Under the pieces are notes generated by a model. That model worked only from the letters and a program-made list of their open reading frames with translations. It was not told where the DNA came from and made no database searches. From positions 62,001 to 126,000 of the forward strand of contig JAIVFJ010000066.1 in NCBI GenBank assembly GCA_025765615.1: DNA of 64,000 bases. Reading direction: 5' to 3'. Below, in pieces: positions 9,240 through 19,975 of the stretch; within the stretch, counting starts at the first letter, position 1, and the number at the start of each line of letters is the position of its first letter. The position numbers and the translations under genes are program-made. This DNA is from Zopfochytrium polystomum (Eukaryota; Chytridiomycota; Chytridiomycetes; Chytridiales; Chytridiaceae).

Positions 9240-11563
9240 TCACTCGTTGAAAAAGCAACATAGGGCTGTCCATGTGCAATCACATCCTCCCACATACCCA
9301 GTCCAAACTTTTTCAAAGTCTGGCCTTGGGACTTGTTGATGGACATTGCAAATGCAGGTTGAACAGGAATTGCTTTCTGGTGAACTCAAAGGGAAATCCT
9401 GAATCACTGAACTGCAGAGAGATTCTGGGAAGGAGGACTTTGTCTCCTTTCCTGCTGCCCACAACAACTTCACAGAGCAGCACGTTGTTGGGGCAGACCT
9501 CACATAAGTGGGGCATGTCCCATTGCAGAGTCCATCTGTCAGGTTGTGAAGGAGGATGAGAGGCATTCCCACTTTGACAGTTAGCCTGTGGGTGGGCAGG
9601 CTGGAAGGGCTAAGGGTGTTGAGGAACTCAGGGCTAATGAGAAGGCTGTTGCCTTCGTTGTCTCCAACTGGGGAGTCAGCTGAAAGTAGTTCCTGGGTAT
9701 CTCCTGGAAGCTGCTCCATGGCATACTTGTTGAACAGATGAACCACATCATTCCTTGCAGCCAAAATACACTTGTCTGCCAGGTAGGATGCAAACGCTTC
9801 CCCTGACTGCTGAACTGCTGCACCAAAATCATCATAGACTGCCTCAAACAGTTGCCTCACGCGAGGACTGCCATCGTTTGCAGGAAAGGTGAGGGTGCTG
9901 ATGTAGTCTGGGACAATGACATGATTGGGTGCTCCATATGGAGTGTCAAACTGCTGCAGGCTGCCCCTGCCAAGGCGACCCAACCATCCTGTAAAGTCAA
10001 CAGCATTCTGATTTGCAGTTCCCTGCGCAAGTCTCATGTTGGTTCTCAGCTCAAGTGTCCTGAACATGCCTCCAAAGGTTTGAGAACTTGCAGGAAGCCT
10101 TCAGGATCATGGTCTTTGTGGCGTTCGGCACAACAGGTGCTGTCTGCTGAAAGTCGCCCCCAAGCAGCACCACTTTTCCTCCAAACATGGTTTCAGCCAT
10201 CTGAAAGGATTGATAACATCACGCAGAACCCTGTCAATGACATCCAGAACTAAGGAGTTGAGCATGGATATCTCCTCCAATGCAATGAGATCAGCCAAGT
10301 ACAGCTCCAGTGCGCAGTCAGTGGAGATTTTGATGCCAGACTGAGAGTCAGCATCAAGCCCTATGGGGATGGCAAATCAAGAGTGGGCAGTTGTGCCACC
10401 AGCAAGCAGAAGTGCTGCTATTCCAGAAGAAGCCAAAGAGACCTTGGCTGCTGCAGACTTTTACCAAGATGGCATTGAAGACAAAGGTCTTGCCGCATCC
10501 TCCCACTCCCTGAAGATAAAAGATTCGACCTTCTGGGGGAGGCACCACTCCAGGCTCTCCACATTGCTCAACAGTATCGTTGATAAACCCTCCGCAGCGT
10601 GTATAGCACTTCACTTGGAACTCCAGGACGCCAAGGTTCTTCAGGAGAAAGCAACAGCTACGCCGTCCGCTCCCAGCATCAGGCATAGGCCCGTCACATG
10701 AGAGCGGATGTGGTTAAGGGGGAATTAAGAGTTGCTAAGCACTGCTCTGCATATTAAGAGCAATTCCAGCTTTCATGGATTAGAACATAAGAGATGGGAT
10801 ATGCTTGGATTCTCTTTCTGGACTGAAGGACGCGTCAGGCCAACATGAACAAATAGGGACATCAATAATATGAGAATTAAGAAGTTTTTCTTCTATATAT
10901 ATTAAGAAACTCGGTTACCTGTCAACATCTCGTTGCTTTAGCAACTCCAACCTCAACCTTCGGTCATTACAGTAACCTCAACAAGATTTGACCTTCTGGG
11001 GGAGGCACCACTCCAGGCTGTCCACATTGCTCAACAGCATCCACCACAGCCCTGTATGCAAAGGCCTGCTCCTGGTTGAAGCTCCTTTCAGCATTTGCCA
11101 CAACAGCCTCCCGCTGCTGCTGGTTGTATTCCGAGTTTAGCCTTTGAAAAATCAGCTGGAGGTGGCCTTCCAGCACCAGCACAGGCTCAGGCTGGAACTC
11201 TTCCAGCTGCGGCAGGGTTGGGAAGTTGCGCAGCGAGGTTGACAAACTCTGCAGGGATGCATCCAGCAGCCTCAACGCAGTGCAGTACATGTGGTCTGTT
11301 GGGGCAAGATCCAGATTCCCATGCTCTAGCTGAGCCGTGTGAAGCTGGTCAGCGACCATCTCATTCCTGAAATCATTGTAGAGAGCCCTTGGATCTGCAG
11401 GAGCATTGAAAGTAAGGAGCAATGCAAACAGCCTGATAAACTCTCTTGAGCTTGTCGTCATGTGCACGCCCTGCTGCAAGCACCAAATTGCCTCACTATC
11501 ATCAGCAGTCAACCCACGTCGCACACAGGCTTCCTGAAACAATCCAAAGGTAGTTCCTTCCAC
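9240..11563 (-). pseudogene. Helitron Pif1-like helicase domain, frame-broken
   Basis: Read on the minus strand from 11563, the linker region (GLFQEACVRRGLTADDSEAI, FNQEQAFAYRAV) leads to the helicase. Walker A (GVGGCGKTFVFNA) lies near 10490-10530, the DE-box segment near 10260-10295, and the C-terminal helicase block at 10067-9240 (GWLGRLGRG, VVPDYISTLTFP, EFLNTLSPSSLPTHRLTVK, GLCNGTCP, FPLSSPESNSCSTCICNV). At least four frame changes separate these pieces. The VEQCG.PGVVPPPEG segment is present twice (10523-10585 and 10985-11045), so the copy has been disrupted by a local duplication or insertion. It is a relic. Confidence 0.85.
10729..10947. repeat. 219-bp inverted-repeat insertion inside the Helitron helicase
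   Basis: GAGTTGCTAAGCA at 10729-10741 is mirrored by TGCTTTAGCAACTC at 10934-10947, differing by one inserted base. The segment between has no coding potential, contains an A/T-rich core (TATATATATTAAG), and lies between the two copies of the duplicated 60-bp helicase segment. This is the layout of a small non-autonomous DNA transposon, though no clear target duplication is visible. Confidence 0.45.
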
Positions 11564-11576
11564 AGTCCGGAGGTGC

Positions 11577-12002
11577 TCAAAAGGTTGGCCAGAAGAACGC
11601 AGGGGAAATATCTCTCAGAGTCCTGAGGGAATGCGGCTTACATCCTGCCAATGGTTGCTGCAGCCTGCTTCCTCTGATGCATTGCCCACCTTGCCTGCCT
11701 CCGGTTCCATGTGTACTCCCCAGGAACTTCAAAGTACAACAGCCTCCTTGCATCTTCATCACGCTTGTTCAGTCTGAAGAAAGCAAGAAGCTTGGAGTCC
11801 CTCTGAAAGGCAGCGACTTCCTGAAGGTTAGCATCCTCGTCAAAGTATACTGGCTGCTGATCGGGTTAGGGTCAACGAACTCATTGATCTCATCCAAGCA
11901 GATAGCAACCTCTCCAGAGCCCACTGACACCCTTGCCATGCCACGGCCCTTGTGCAAGTATTTCATGAGGTATTTGATGGCCCTCATGGTGGCGCATATC
12001 TC
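11577..12002 (-). pseudogene. Helitron Rep domain, 3' portion
   Basis: From the nested LINE's left duplication the minus strand continues the Rep domain: ATMRAIKYLMKYLHKGRG, then LDEINEFVD, and after frame changes LNKRDEDARRLLYFEVPGEY, TWNRRQARWAMHQRK and SPQDSERYF. These correspond to the conserved Helitron Rep block just before the helicase. Combined with the piece at 13169-13560 it makes one interrupted domain. Confidence 0.8.
11988..12002. repeat. Left copy of 15-bp target-site duplication of the nested LINE
   Basis: GGTGGCGCATATCTC at 11988-12002 is repeated perfectly at 13169-13183, directly outside the LINE insertion. Removing the insert and one copy restores the Helitron reading HINVEICATMRAIKYL. 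Confidence 0.92.
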
Positions 12003-13168
12003 TTTTTTTTTTTTTTTATTATTCCACGCAGCCAGAAGCTGCGTGACAGGAAGAGTGAAATGCCACGCAGGTATGGCAGGGAGCCAAGAACCTTGACAGA
12101 ACCATGCGTGTCTCCACGCACAGGCCACCCTAGCTGTTAACGCTACCAGGAAACAAACAACAAGAAGAGAAGCAACAACAACCAAGGAAAGAGAAAGAAG
12201 AGAATAAGGTGGGCCGAGGCCCTGCGGAGAGTGTCCAGTGGACAGCGGAGAGGGTGGTGAGCGGAGGCAAATGGGAAATGGCAACACTGCGGAAAATGTG
12301 AGCAGGGAGGAGATCCTCAGGGAACGTCAGGGGGTTCAGGATTGGGATAACGCGGAAGTGCTTGTTGCGGAGGAGGCTGGGGAATCACAACAGTGCGGCG
12401 AATCCATAGGGTGCCAAGGGCGGGGCGGAGTAACCTGAGGTAGTATTGCTGCCAGGCTAGGATGCCCTTGCGTGAGAGGAGCCAGTCTGGAGGGCAATTG
12501 TTGTTGGAATAAAAGCGACTGCATGTGTTGCATTGAGGGGCGCGAGGCTGTTGCTGTCGCTGGGCGGGAGGCTGATGAGGAGGAGGGGTTGTGGAGAAGC
12601 GGGGGGTGCGGCAGGAGGCGACACAGGAGGTGGCGAAGGGGAGGAGGGTGGGGTGGGGGGAACGGGGTGGACGCTGGTGGCGCTTGTCAGAAGGCGAGGT
12701 GCCGTGGTCGCGCTCCCAGAATGGTCTCTTCGCAGCGAGGGCGCCTGATGAGCTGGTAGACGTCGAGCAGAAAGTCGTGGAAAATGCACACTAGGGCAGT
12801 AACGACGTCGGCGGCTGGGAAAGACTCATAGTGGTAGAGAGTGTCGTAAATGGACTGAGGAATAATGCCACAAAGAAGGGTGAGGAAGTTGAGAGGTGCG
12901 TTGGCAGAGGAGGAAAATTCCAGGAGAGCGAGCCAAAAGGGGGCGGTCAGGTGAGGGGTGGGTGGTCGGTCACCAGAAGGGGAGCAAGCCGCTAAAGCAG
13001 AGGCAAGAGAGGTTTTAACAGCAAGGAGGGCGTCTTGAGCAACAGGGCAAAGGAAAATGTGGGAGAAAATCTCTGTGTGAGTTGAACAACAGCAGCAAAA
13101 CCCATCAGGGTAACCGTTTGGGTACCAAAGGTGAAGTCGAGATTGGGTGGGGAGAGATTCCGTAAAGA
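12003..13168 (-). mobile_element. 5'-truncated non-LTR retrotransposon (LINE), nested in the Helitron
   Basis: The insertion begins on the plus strand with a T-run at 12003-12017, which is a poly(A) tail on the minus strand, and ends at the second 15-bp duplication. Its minus-strand coding remnant (from about 13160) is the end of a LINE reverse-transcriptase protein: a Cys/His cluster (GFCCCCSTHTEIFSHIFLCP) followed by PFWLALLEF, LLCGIIPQSIYDTL and RRPRCEETILGARPRH. A second Cys motif (CNTCSRFYSNNNCPPDWLL) precedes the 3' untranslated region that ends GGAATAATAAAA. 5' truncation, poly(A) and a target duplication are the signature of target-primed reverse transcription. The same family recurs at 40.2-41.4 kb. 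Confidence 0.88.
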
Positions 13169-13183
13169 GGTGGCGCATATCTC
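13169..13183. repeat. Right copy of 15-bp target-site duplication of the nested LINE
   Basis: Perfect match to 11988-12002. It flanks the 5'-truncated end of the LINE fragment. Confidence 0.92.
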
Positions 13184-13560
13184 CACATTGATGTGAGCCA
13201 GGTTTTTTTTTTGGAAACCACCCAACGGTTGTCCACTTCAAAGCCACGTGGGAGGGTGAAATGTCGTCCATTATTTCTGCACCAGTACTTAACGCCACCT
13301 TCAGGAGACACCTCTGTCCGATTGACCCATGGCTTGGGAAAACCATTTGTGCACTTGGTGCCAGTAGGTTTGCAACAGTCTGAGCATGAGTGAATCATGG
13401 TCTCCTTGACAATCGTGTAAAGCTCTGGATCCTCCTGAGGGTCAGGCAGCTCTGCGCTTACAAATTGATCATAGTTGTCTGGGGTCTGGGGCAGTCTCCA
13501 GGTTCGCCCCATAGGATGCATCAGTGTAAGCAGCTGGCTGAATCCCATTTGAATATTACC
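13169..13560 (-). pseudogene. Helitron Rep domain, 5' portion
   Basis: Minus-strand reading from about 13548 gives MGRTWRLPQTPDNYDQFVSA, ELPDPQEDPELYTIV, MIHSCSDCCKPTGTKCTNGF and a GR..LPRGFEVDNRWVV stretch, the conserved region before the HINVE motif of Helitron Rep proteins. The HxH region that should precede it is missing or unreadable. The domain stops abruptly at about 13560 where Copia sequence on the other strand begins. Confidence 0.8.
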
Positions 13561-13565
13561 AAGGC

Positions 13566-13910
13566 CGAAAAACCAACTGACGCCACCCTGGAATTTTTGG
13601 GTGCCTCATTGTCACACTCAACAATGAGTACACAGAACCTGCAAACTCACACAAGACCAAGTTCTCTCCTCAGGCCTCACTTGGACTCTTCTTGGGTTTC
13701 AACACAGACAGCAAGTCTATTGCTCTCAGCTACGACTTTGCTACTTGGACCATTCTTCAGACACGCCACTACAACTTGCATGAGCACGTCTTTCCTGGCC
13801 TTGTCTGCAGCAATACTAAGCTTCAATCTTCTCTTAATTCTGATTTCTTAACTTCTCTTTCTGATGATTTTACTGATTTTCTGAAACTGACAACTCTCCT
13901 TCTCTCGATC
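13566..13910 (+). pseudogene. Copia integrase C-terminal fragment
   Basis: Plus-strand reading at about 13605-13912 (VTLNNEYTEPANSHKTKFSP, LGLFLGFNTDSKSIALSYDF, HYNLHEHVFPGLV) matches the region of Copia polyproteins just after the integrase core, where the pattern K..P..LG.FLG...S...Y......F.E..FPG is typical. It is an isolated piece between the Helitron and the left LTR of copia-1, on the opposite strand from copia-1, so it belongs to another element. Confidence 0.6.
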
Positions 13911-14153
13911 TGAAATAATTCGTTGGGTTGGATTGTCTATGGGTTGGTTGTGCTGCTGTGGAGATGGAGGTAGTACACTACTGAAGGTGGTGGTGGTGGG
14001 AGGTTGATCTTGGCTTCTGTCAGTGTTGTGTTTGTCTTTATACAAAACTGTTACAAAGACCATCACTTGCAAAATGCTGCAAGCCATCCTTGCATTGCAG
14101 TATCAGGTCAAAGCTCCTGCACACTGCTTATATCAAAAGACCCAAAACTAACA
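13911..14153 (-). repeat. 3' LTR of copia-1
   Basis: Begins (minus strand) TGTTAGTTTTGGGTC and ends TTTCA; includes TTTGTATAAAGAC as TATA-like element. It aligns over its length with 21967-22190. Confidence 0.8.
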
Positions 14154-14162
14154 CTCCCTCCT
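14154..14162 (-). other. Polypurine tract of copia-1
   Basis: The minus strand reads AGGAGGGAG immediately before the 3' LTR start TGTTAG, the position where plus-strand DNA synthesis is primed. Confidence 0.75.
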
Positions 14163-14218
14163 AAGCTGTGGGCAGGAGCAAAGGCTGGCACGGAGGAAAA
14201 CCTTAAGCCATAGTCAAC

Positions 14219-17200
14219 TTAAGGAAACTGTACACTGGAAAAAGAAGAATCACAAACACGTACGACTGGCCATCGGATGGCAGAACAGAGAGGACAGACT
14301 ACACTAACAAGAAATGGATGGGGGCACATATTGAACTTCAGAGGTAAAAGAAAATGAGTCAATGCAATGAAGGAACAAAGAAGAAAACAACTCACAGATA
14401 AGAAAAAATTAATCAGAGGTACGAGAAGAAACAAAGGCCAATGCGACAAATGGTATTCACTGAGAGAAGCTGAGAGAGATTTCGTCATATAGTCCACAGG
14501 CTGTTCTCCTCCAGCAATCCATTTAAGCCGTACTACTTTTTGTTCCACGAGTTCTTGAATATAATGATACTTTACCATGATATGCTTTGACCAATTGGTG
14601 TGAAGATCGTTTGAACTGAGGTTGATTACACCGCTTTTGTCAGTGTAGATGACAAGAGGAGTTGGAGGTGGAAGTTGAAGTGCTGTGTAGAGTTGGAATA
14701 GTGCCTTAAGTTCTCGTCCCAGTTCAGACACAGCTACATATTCAGCTTCCTGCGGTGACAGCATGACAGTGCTGCTCCGAACAGATGTCCAACTAATAGC
14801 TGTTCCTCCAAATAGAACACAGTAGCCAAGCTGTGATTTCCCATCTGAGTGGACACCATGGGCAGCGTTGGAGTAACTGGCTATATCTGTGTAGTTGCGA
14901 GAATAGAATAAACCATACTCACTATTACCGTTGAGATATTCGAGAACCTGAACAAGGATCTTCATGTGTTGTTCACTGGGATCCTTGCTGAAGGCACCTA
15001 GGTATGAAACTGCTGGGGCAAGATCTGGTTGCGTGTGTGTTGCAAGGTAGTTGATGCCGCCAAGGATTGCCTGGTACAGTCTCTGGTCTGCAGCTGCTTT
15101 GTCGATCCAATGTGGCTGAAGATTGCGACTACTGGGAAGGGCAGTTACTGCAGTGCGGTTGTTGATAATGCTGGCATGGCGTTGAAGTAACTCCTTGACA
15201 TACGCTTTCTGGTGCAAGAAGATTCTGTTGTGGCAGTGTTCCAGTTGCATATTGAGGAGGGTTTTGATTGTTCCTATTTTGTGGAGCTCGATACAGGGTC
15301 TGCTGTGCTTTGCTGATATCCATTCGACTTCAGGTGGCCAATCAGTTCTTGGTACCAACACTGGCCAACTTGCTTGATACCATTAACAGCTCTCTTCAGT
15401 AGCCAGACTTTGCCATTACTACGGTATCTGTCTGTCTGCTCCATATAAATGGGCACATTGAGCATGCTGTTTAGGAACGCATTGCTGATGTCGACAATAG
15501 CAGTGTGCCAGTTGTTTGCAGCTGCCATGGCGATGAGCCAACGAAGACTATTGATTCAGACACCAGGAGAATGAGTGTTCCAAATATCAATGCCATGACG
15601 TTGAGTGAAGCCCTCAGCCACAAGCCGTGCACAGAAGTGCTCAATGCTGCTGTCTGGTTTAAGTTTGACCTTGTAGATCCATTTGTTCTGCACGACGTTG
15701 ATGTTGGTGGGCCGTTCCACAACTTCAAAGGCTGCTAAAGTGCGAAGGGCATCGATCTCAGTCTGCTCTGCTGCAATCCACTCCTTGGACCATTTACCCA
15801 ACATGGCTTCTGCACGAGTTTGAGGATCGGGACATGTTGTGCTTGTGAGGTAGGTTTGCCCAGAACGCGTACGCTTGGCTGAGTTGTCAGGTGGTGGTGA
15901 ATGTGAATGTTGGTGATGAGGAGGTGGTTCTGGTGGAGGTGGTTCTGGAGGTGGATAAGCGTGTGCCGCATCCATAGTGGGAGTGTCTGCCATTGTTTTA
16001 TCTTGTAGGGACTTTGAAGGAATTAGTTTATAACCTTCTCAGATATCCAACACACAAAAGTAAGCAAGGACAAAATGCACAGGTGAGCCTTCTGCACGAT
16101 CCTGGTCTGGGCTCCTGGCAGTACCCTACCACTTCCCCATACACAGCTTGCCCTCGACGCTACCCCCTCGCGTCTCGCCTGGGCACATCAGGAGAATATC
16201 TGCCTCCTGGCTGGCGATCCTCACAGAATGGGCTCCTTTCAAGGCCACTAGCCTACAAGCTGAGGCTTTGGTTGTCAAGGGCCTTTGGTTGCTTCACATT
16301 GCCAGTCTACCCCCAATCCAGTCTCCCTCAGTCACGCCTATAGTGCTCCCAGTGAGGCCCACTGGAGATGACGTTAATTGCAGTAGCACGGAATCCAACC
16401 CATCCTGCCGTCACCTCCAACACCAGAGCTGTATATCGTTATCTGATTCACTTTTGCTGTGCTTACCTGAGGGGTGACACGTTTTACCAAATCCACAGGG
16501 GCCACACTGGTGTTGGTTCTGGCTGTAGCTGTTCAATGTGTACGTTTGCTTCGCAAAGGAGGGCCTTGATGTTGGTGTTGGTTTCTTGAAGTTCGTCAGC
16601 TGAGAGTAAGGGCATGTGGTGATGCTGTAGTTCTGAAGCGTCATCGTCAACATCCGATTTGTTGAGTTTGCGAAAGCTGTTTTCGGCGATATGAGGTCAT
16701 TGAGGCGATGTGTGATAACGCGACCAGTGTTGATGTCAATGAGCTGGGCAATGGATCGGCTTATATTGCCAATGTATATTGCTGGTCGTGCTCGTTCTGC
16801 CAGTTTCTTGTACTGATGTGTGTTGCCGCGTTCCTTGGCTGTCACATGGTAGAGGCAACCATGGGTTTACCCTAAAGTGCCTGATGCAGGGAGGAAAGCC
16901 AAGTAGCATTTCAACCAGTGAAAGCAAACCAGAACTGAGAACTGGCAGTGTGTTGATGATGTCCACGGCATGTTGAATAGCATAACCCCACCAAGACCAA
17001 GGTGAGCCAGCATGCTGAAGGAGTGAACGAGTTACATCCATGACTGTCCTAACTGCATGTTCTGCTTTGCTGTTGAGCCCTGGTGTGTGTGTGGTGGACT
17101 GACTTCAACCTGTACGCCACACGAGATGCAGAAGCCTTGACATAGTCAATGGCAATGAGGGCAAAGCCGTACTGCCCCCTGAACTTGGGTTTGAGCTCCA

Positions 17201-18753
17201 CAAGGTCAAACGCCAAGTGTTCCCCAGTTAGCTTGTCCGGAGGATCTGTGTGGGGGATAGGGGCACGTGTCTGCTTTGCCATAATACAGGCCTTACAATC
17301 ATCCTCAAGCAGTTCTAAGTCTATTTCTGGAAAGTCAGCACAGGTTCGTCGTTCCTTCATGGAGCAAAGTTGAGCATAGGGAATGTGTCCTAGATGTTGG
17401 TGCAGTCGGCACTGTCTGGTTTTTTGCTGTTGAGAAATGCTGCACAAATGCTGTGTGTGTCTGCAGGTTCTGCTGACGTGAAAAAGTTGTAATATCTGCT
17501 GGCGCAATGGGCGAGAAACTGAGTGCTGTAATTGAAAGTTGGGTTTGCCACAGTTGGGAACCACTGGAGGCTGTGCCAAAGGATCATTTGAAGAACTGCT
17601 GGGTCACCTTCTTCATCACTGCTGCGGTGAATAACACCTGGTTGGAGGTCTTGTGCCAAGTGATAGTACCCGCATAGTCAGAGGTCCCTGTCGGCAATAA
17701 GGTTGATTGGGCATTCTGGAGCAAACTGCGCACCTTCAATAATGAGAGTGATGTTGTTTGCAAGAGGAATTTGTGCAACGCCTGAGCCCTTGCAGTTGAG
17801 AACTGGGCCTTCCTTTGTGATGTGCATGGTGGATTTTTGGTTGTTGAAGGTTGATGGGATAAAGAAGGAGAAATCACAAAGAGTAGCAACATTGCAACTG
17901 TTATCAATAAGGAGAGGAAAGGAAGTAACAGGTGGTGGAATGTTGACTGCAAATGCCCGGATCACTCCTCGGCCATCCAAAAATCCTGTTGGTGGTTGTT
18001 GTCACTTTGGCTCCAAACTGTGAGTCGTACGTCTCTTCCCATAACTGCTGTTCACTTGCAAACCGCTGACTCTGTCTGTTCATCCCAATTACTGTCTGCT
18101 GGTGCGTTGTACTGCCTGTTGGGATTGCTGAGGCATCTGCTCCTGCACGTTTGGAGCTGAAGGACATTCCCTTGCATAATGTCCACAACCACTGCACTTG
18201 TTGCAGGTGACTTTTGCAGATGCCTGGCTCTGGTGTGGACGGAATGGTTGCTGAGAAAAACGTTTCCTATCCCCTTGTCCAATAGGCTTTGGTTCAGTGA
18301 GCCAACAAAGATTGGAACAACTTTTTGGAAAGGGCGTATAAGTTCTCCAGCTTCGGATTTTGCAAAGCTGTCGACTTGATGGTACGCTTCGGTGAATCGG
18401 GTAATGAAGGTATCTGAGGCTTCAATTGCTTCCATTTTGATGCGTTCAAAGTCGTCAATGATCTCCTTTGCAAGTCCCTGGACTGCTGTGCGGCAAATTA
18501 TTCCCAATTCGTCAACCAATTTGTAAGCAAAGTTTCAACCAGGCGTGATTTGGGTGAGAAGAGCTTGAGAGATGTGGCGACAAATAATCAGACAGCAATG
18601 TGCATTCTGATTCTGTGAACCAGGAAACCAAGTTACTTTCTCTTGTCCACAAGGCAGCGGCACCAATTGGAATCTCTGTCCTTGGAATGGTCCATCTATG
18701 ATGAGACAGGTTCCAGTGTCGCAGAGGTCTAGTGGATCAACTGCATCATTCTG
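14219..18753 (-). pseudogene. Copia-1 gag-pol remnant
   Basis: From right to left on the minus strand: gag (VTWFPGSQNQNAHC, GLAKEIIDDFERIKMEA), a protease with a degraded active site (PLLIDNSCNVATL where DSG is expected), the pre-integrase zinc region (LHQHLGHIPYAQLCSMK, CKACIMAKQTRAP), part of integrase (HLAFDLVELKPKFRGQYGFA, then SPWSWWGYAIQHAVDIINTL), a His/Pro-rich linker, reverse transcriptase (NKWIYKVKLKPD, CARLVAEGFTQRHGIDIW, AIVDISNAFLNS) and RNase H (DIASYSNAAHGVHSDGKSQL, MLSPQEAEYVAVSELGRELK). The stretch between the first and later integrase blocks is deleted near 17.1 kb, removing the middle catalytic Asp region. Frame changes are frequent, so no protein can be made. Confidence 0.88.
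18749..18753. repeat. 5-bp target duplication of the solo LTR, left
   Basis: TTCTG here equals TTCTG at 19882-19886, directly outside the solo LTR. Confidence 0.9.
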
Positions 18754-19881
18754 TGTTGAGATTCGACCCACGGGGTACACTACGCCTGTTACTGATGATC
18801 CCTTTGAGAACTCCATCCAATCACATTGGATGGGGTGTTTGAAGGGCTCAGTAGATTCAATACTTGAATGGGGCGCTCGGAAGGGCTAATCTGTTCTCAA
18901 TAAAAAGAGATAGGCAAAGGCGGCTGTTGTTCTAGCTTTGTTCATCCTACCGGTAGGAACAATGCAATTAGAACATGCACAAAAAAACGCTCAAACTACG
19001 CACTCTGCACATGTAACACAGCACAGCAAGCATGCAGAAGCAGTGTACCACTGCCCAATGCTCCGGAATTCCGCTCTCTGCATCGAAATTCCGCTCTCTG
19101 CATCGGAATTCCACTCTCTGCACCGGAATTCCGCTCTCTGCATCGGAATTCCGCTTCCTGATCTGGAATTCCAGCTTTCCTGCTGTTCTGTGCAATCTGA
19201 GCAATGCAACAGGCATTTAGGAATCAGGGATTGCACCAATCACTGCATTTCTAAAAGTGAGATAAAAACTGAGCTCACCAGAGATTGCACCAATCATTGG
19301 ATTTCTAAAAACAAGGAAAAAAGCGGCTTGTTTCCCAAACAAGTTTCCTGATTTGGAAACAACCAAACCAATTTACAAGCAACTGTTTCTCAATGTAAAT
19401 TGGTTCCTGGCTGGTACTTAGCCCTGGGTGGTGCACAGCCCAGGCTGGTACTCAGCCCTGGCTGGTATTCAGCCCTGAGTGATGCCCAGCACTGGGTGAT
19501 ACTCAGCCCTGAATGGGTACTTAGCCCAGGCTGGGGATTGGTGCTCAGCCTGTTTTATCTCATTTCTGTGGCCTGCTCTGTGCAGCCCACTGCTCCCTCT
19601 GTTTTCTGATGGCTCCAACCAGCAGGAGTATAAAAGCAGCAACCTCTCACAGAGATCAAACAAGGAATCCAACCGCCTCCTTGCTGCTTTGACAGAATCC
19701 AGTGCAAAACAAGCCAATATCTCTTCCTCCATTTGCTCTCTCTTTCCTCTCTGTCCACTCACTCCTCTCTCCTCGCTCCATCCTCTCACTCCTCTCCCTT
19801 TTCCATCATCACTGCTCTCTCTCTATCTCTCTTCCTCTCCACACACACCAAGTCCCTCCAGTCCTTGGTGGGATTTCATTA
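18754..19881 (+). mobile_element. Solo LTR (copia-2 family) inserted in copia-1 gag
   Basis: The 1128-bp LTR begins TGTTGAGATTCGACCC and ends GGGATTTCATTA. It is flanked by the perfect 5-bp duplication TTCTG at 18749-18753 and 19882-19886. It contains a TATA box (TATAAAAG, 19629-19636), two internal minisatellites (GGAATTCC-based units at about 19067-19172 and CTGGTACTCAGCCC-type units at about 19405-19530), and a CT-rich downstream region. It is the same LTR family that bounds copia-2. A solo LTR with intact duplication indicates insertion of a full element followed by LTR-LTR recombination. Confidence 0.93.
19629..19636 (+). promoter_or_regulatory. TATA box in the solo LTR
   Basis: TATAAAAG about 250 bp before the LTR end. 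It is conserved at the same place in the copia-2 LTRs (33373-33380 on the minus strand), marking the U3/R boundary region of this family. Confidence 0.7.
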
Positions 19882-19886
19882 TTCTG
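19882..19886. repeat. 5-bp target duplication of the solo LTR, right
   Basis: TTCTG, matching 18749-18753. Beyond it the copia-1 gag reading resumes on the minus strand. Confidence 0.9.
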
Positions 19887-19975
19887 CTCTGCGTTGATGT
19901 GATTTGTGTCATTGCAGTGGCATAAGTTGACATTTTTGTTGGAGAGTTCTGCTGTAAGATCCTCGGACCAGTCAC
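19882..19975 (-). pseudogene. Copia-1 gag fragment beyond the solo LTR
   Basis: The minus strand reads DWSEDLTAELSNKNVNLCHC and N..HINAEQN, which aligns with copia-3 gag (GDWLDDLISELSNKSNGLRH) and continues into NDAVDPLD on the other side of the solo LTR. It shows where the LTR landed and where the inverted duplication joins gag. Confidence 0.75.

Larger units (their letters stand above)
9012..13560 (-). mobile_element. Decayed Helitron (Rep/helicase transposon), 5' end missing
   Basis: The minus strand carries, in order, a Helitron replication-initiator region and a Pif1-like helicase. The rolling-circle domain is recognisable at 13550-13170 and 12002-11770: VDNRWVV, HINVEICAT, MRAIKYLMKYLHKG with two catalytic-type Tyr, and DEINEFVD. 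The helicase follows with GVGGCGKT (Walker A), LIALEEISML (DE box) and LTVKVGMPLILLHNL..GLCNGT near its end. Many stops and frame changes show it cannot encode an active protein. A LINE fragment splits the Rep domain and a short inverted-repeat insertion lies in the helicase. The N-terminal part before VDNRWVV is lost. The right (3') terminus is uncertain; a CTAG followed by T on the minus strand at 9015-9011 is only a candidate. Confidence 0.85.

Noticed and set aside
19065..19175. Regular GGAATTCC repeats considered as a CRISPR-like array
   Set aside because: The units are contiguous minisatellite repeats inside an LTR, without unique spacers, in a eukaryotic genome.
19469..19902. Ser/Leu-rich readings in the LTRs (LSLSLSSSPHTPSP type), present near each LTR copy
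   Set aside because: They are translations of the CT/GA microsatellite and neighbouring LTR sequence, recurring in every LTR copy on either strand.
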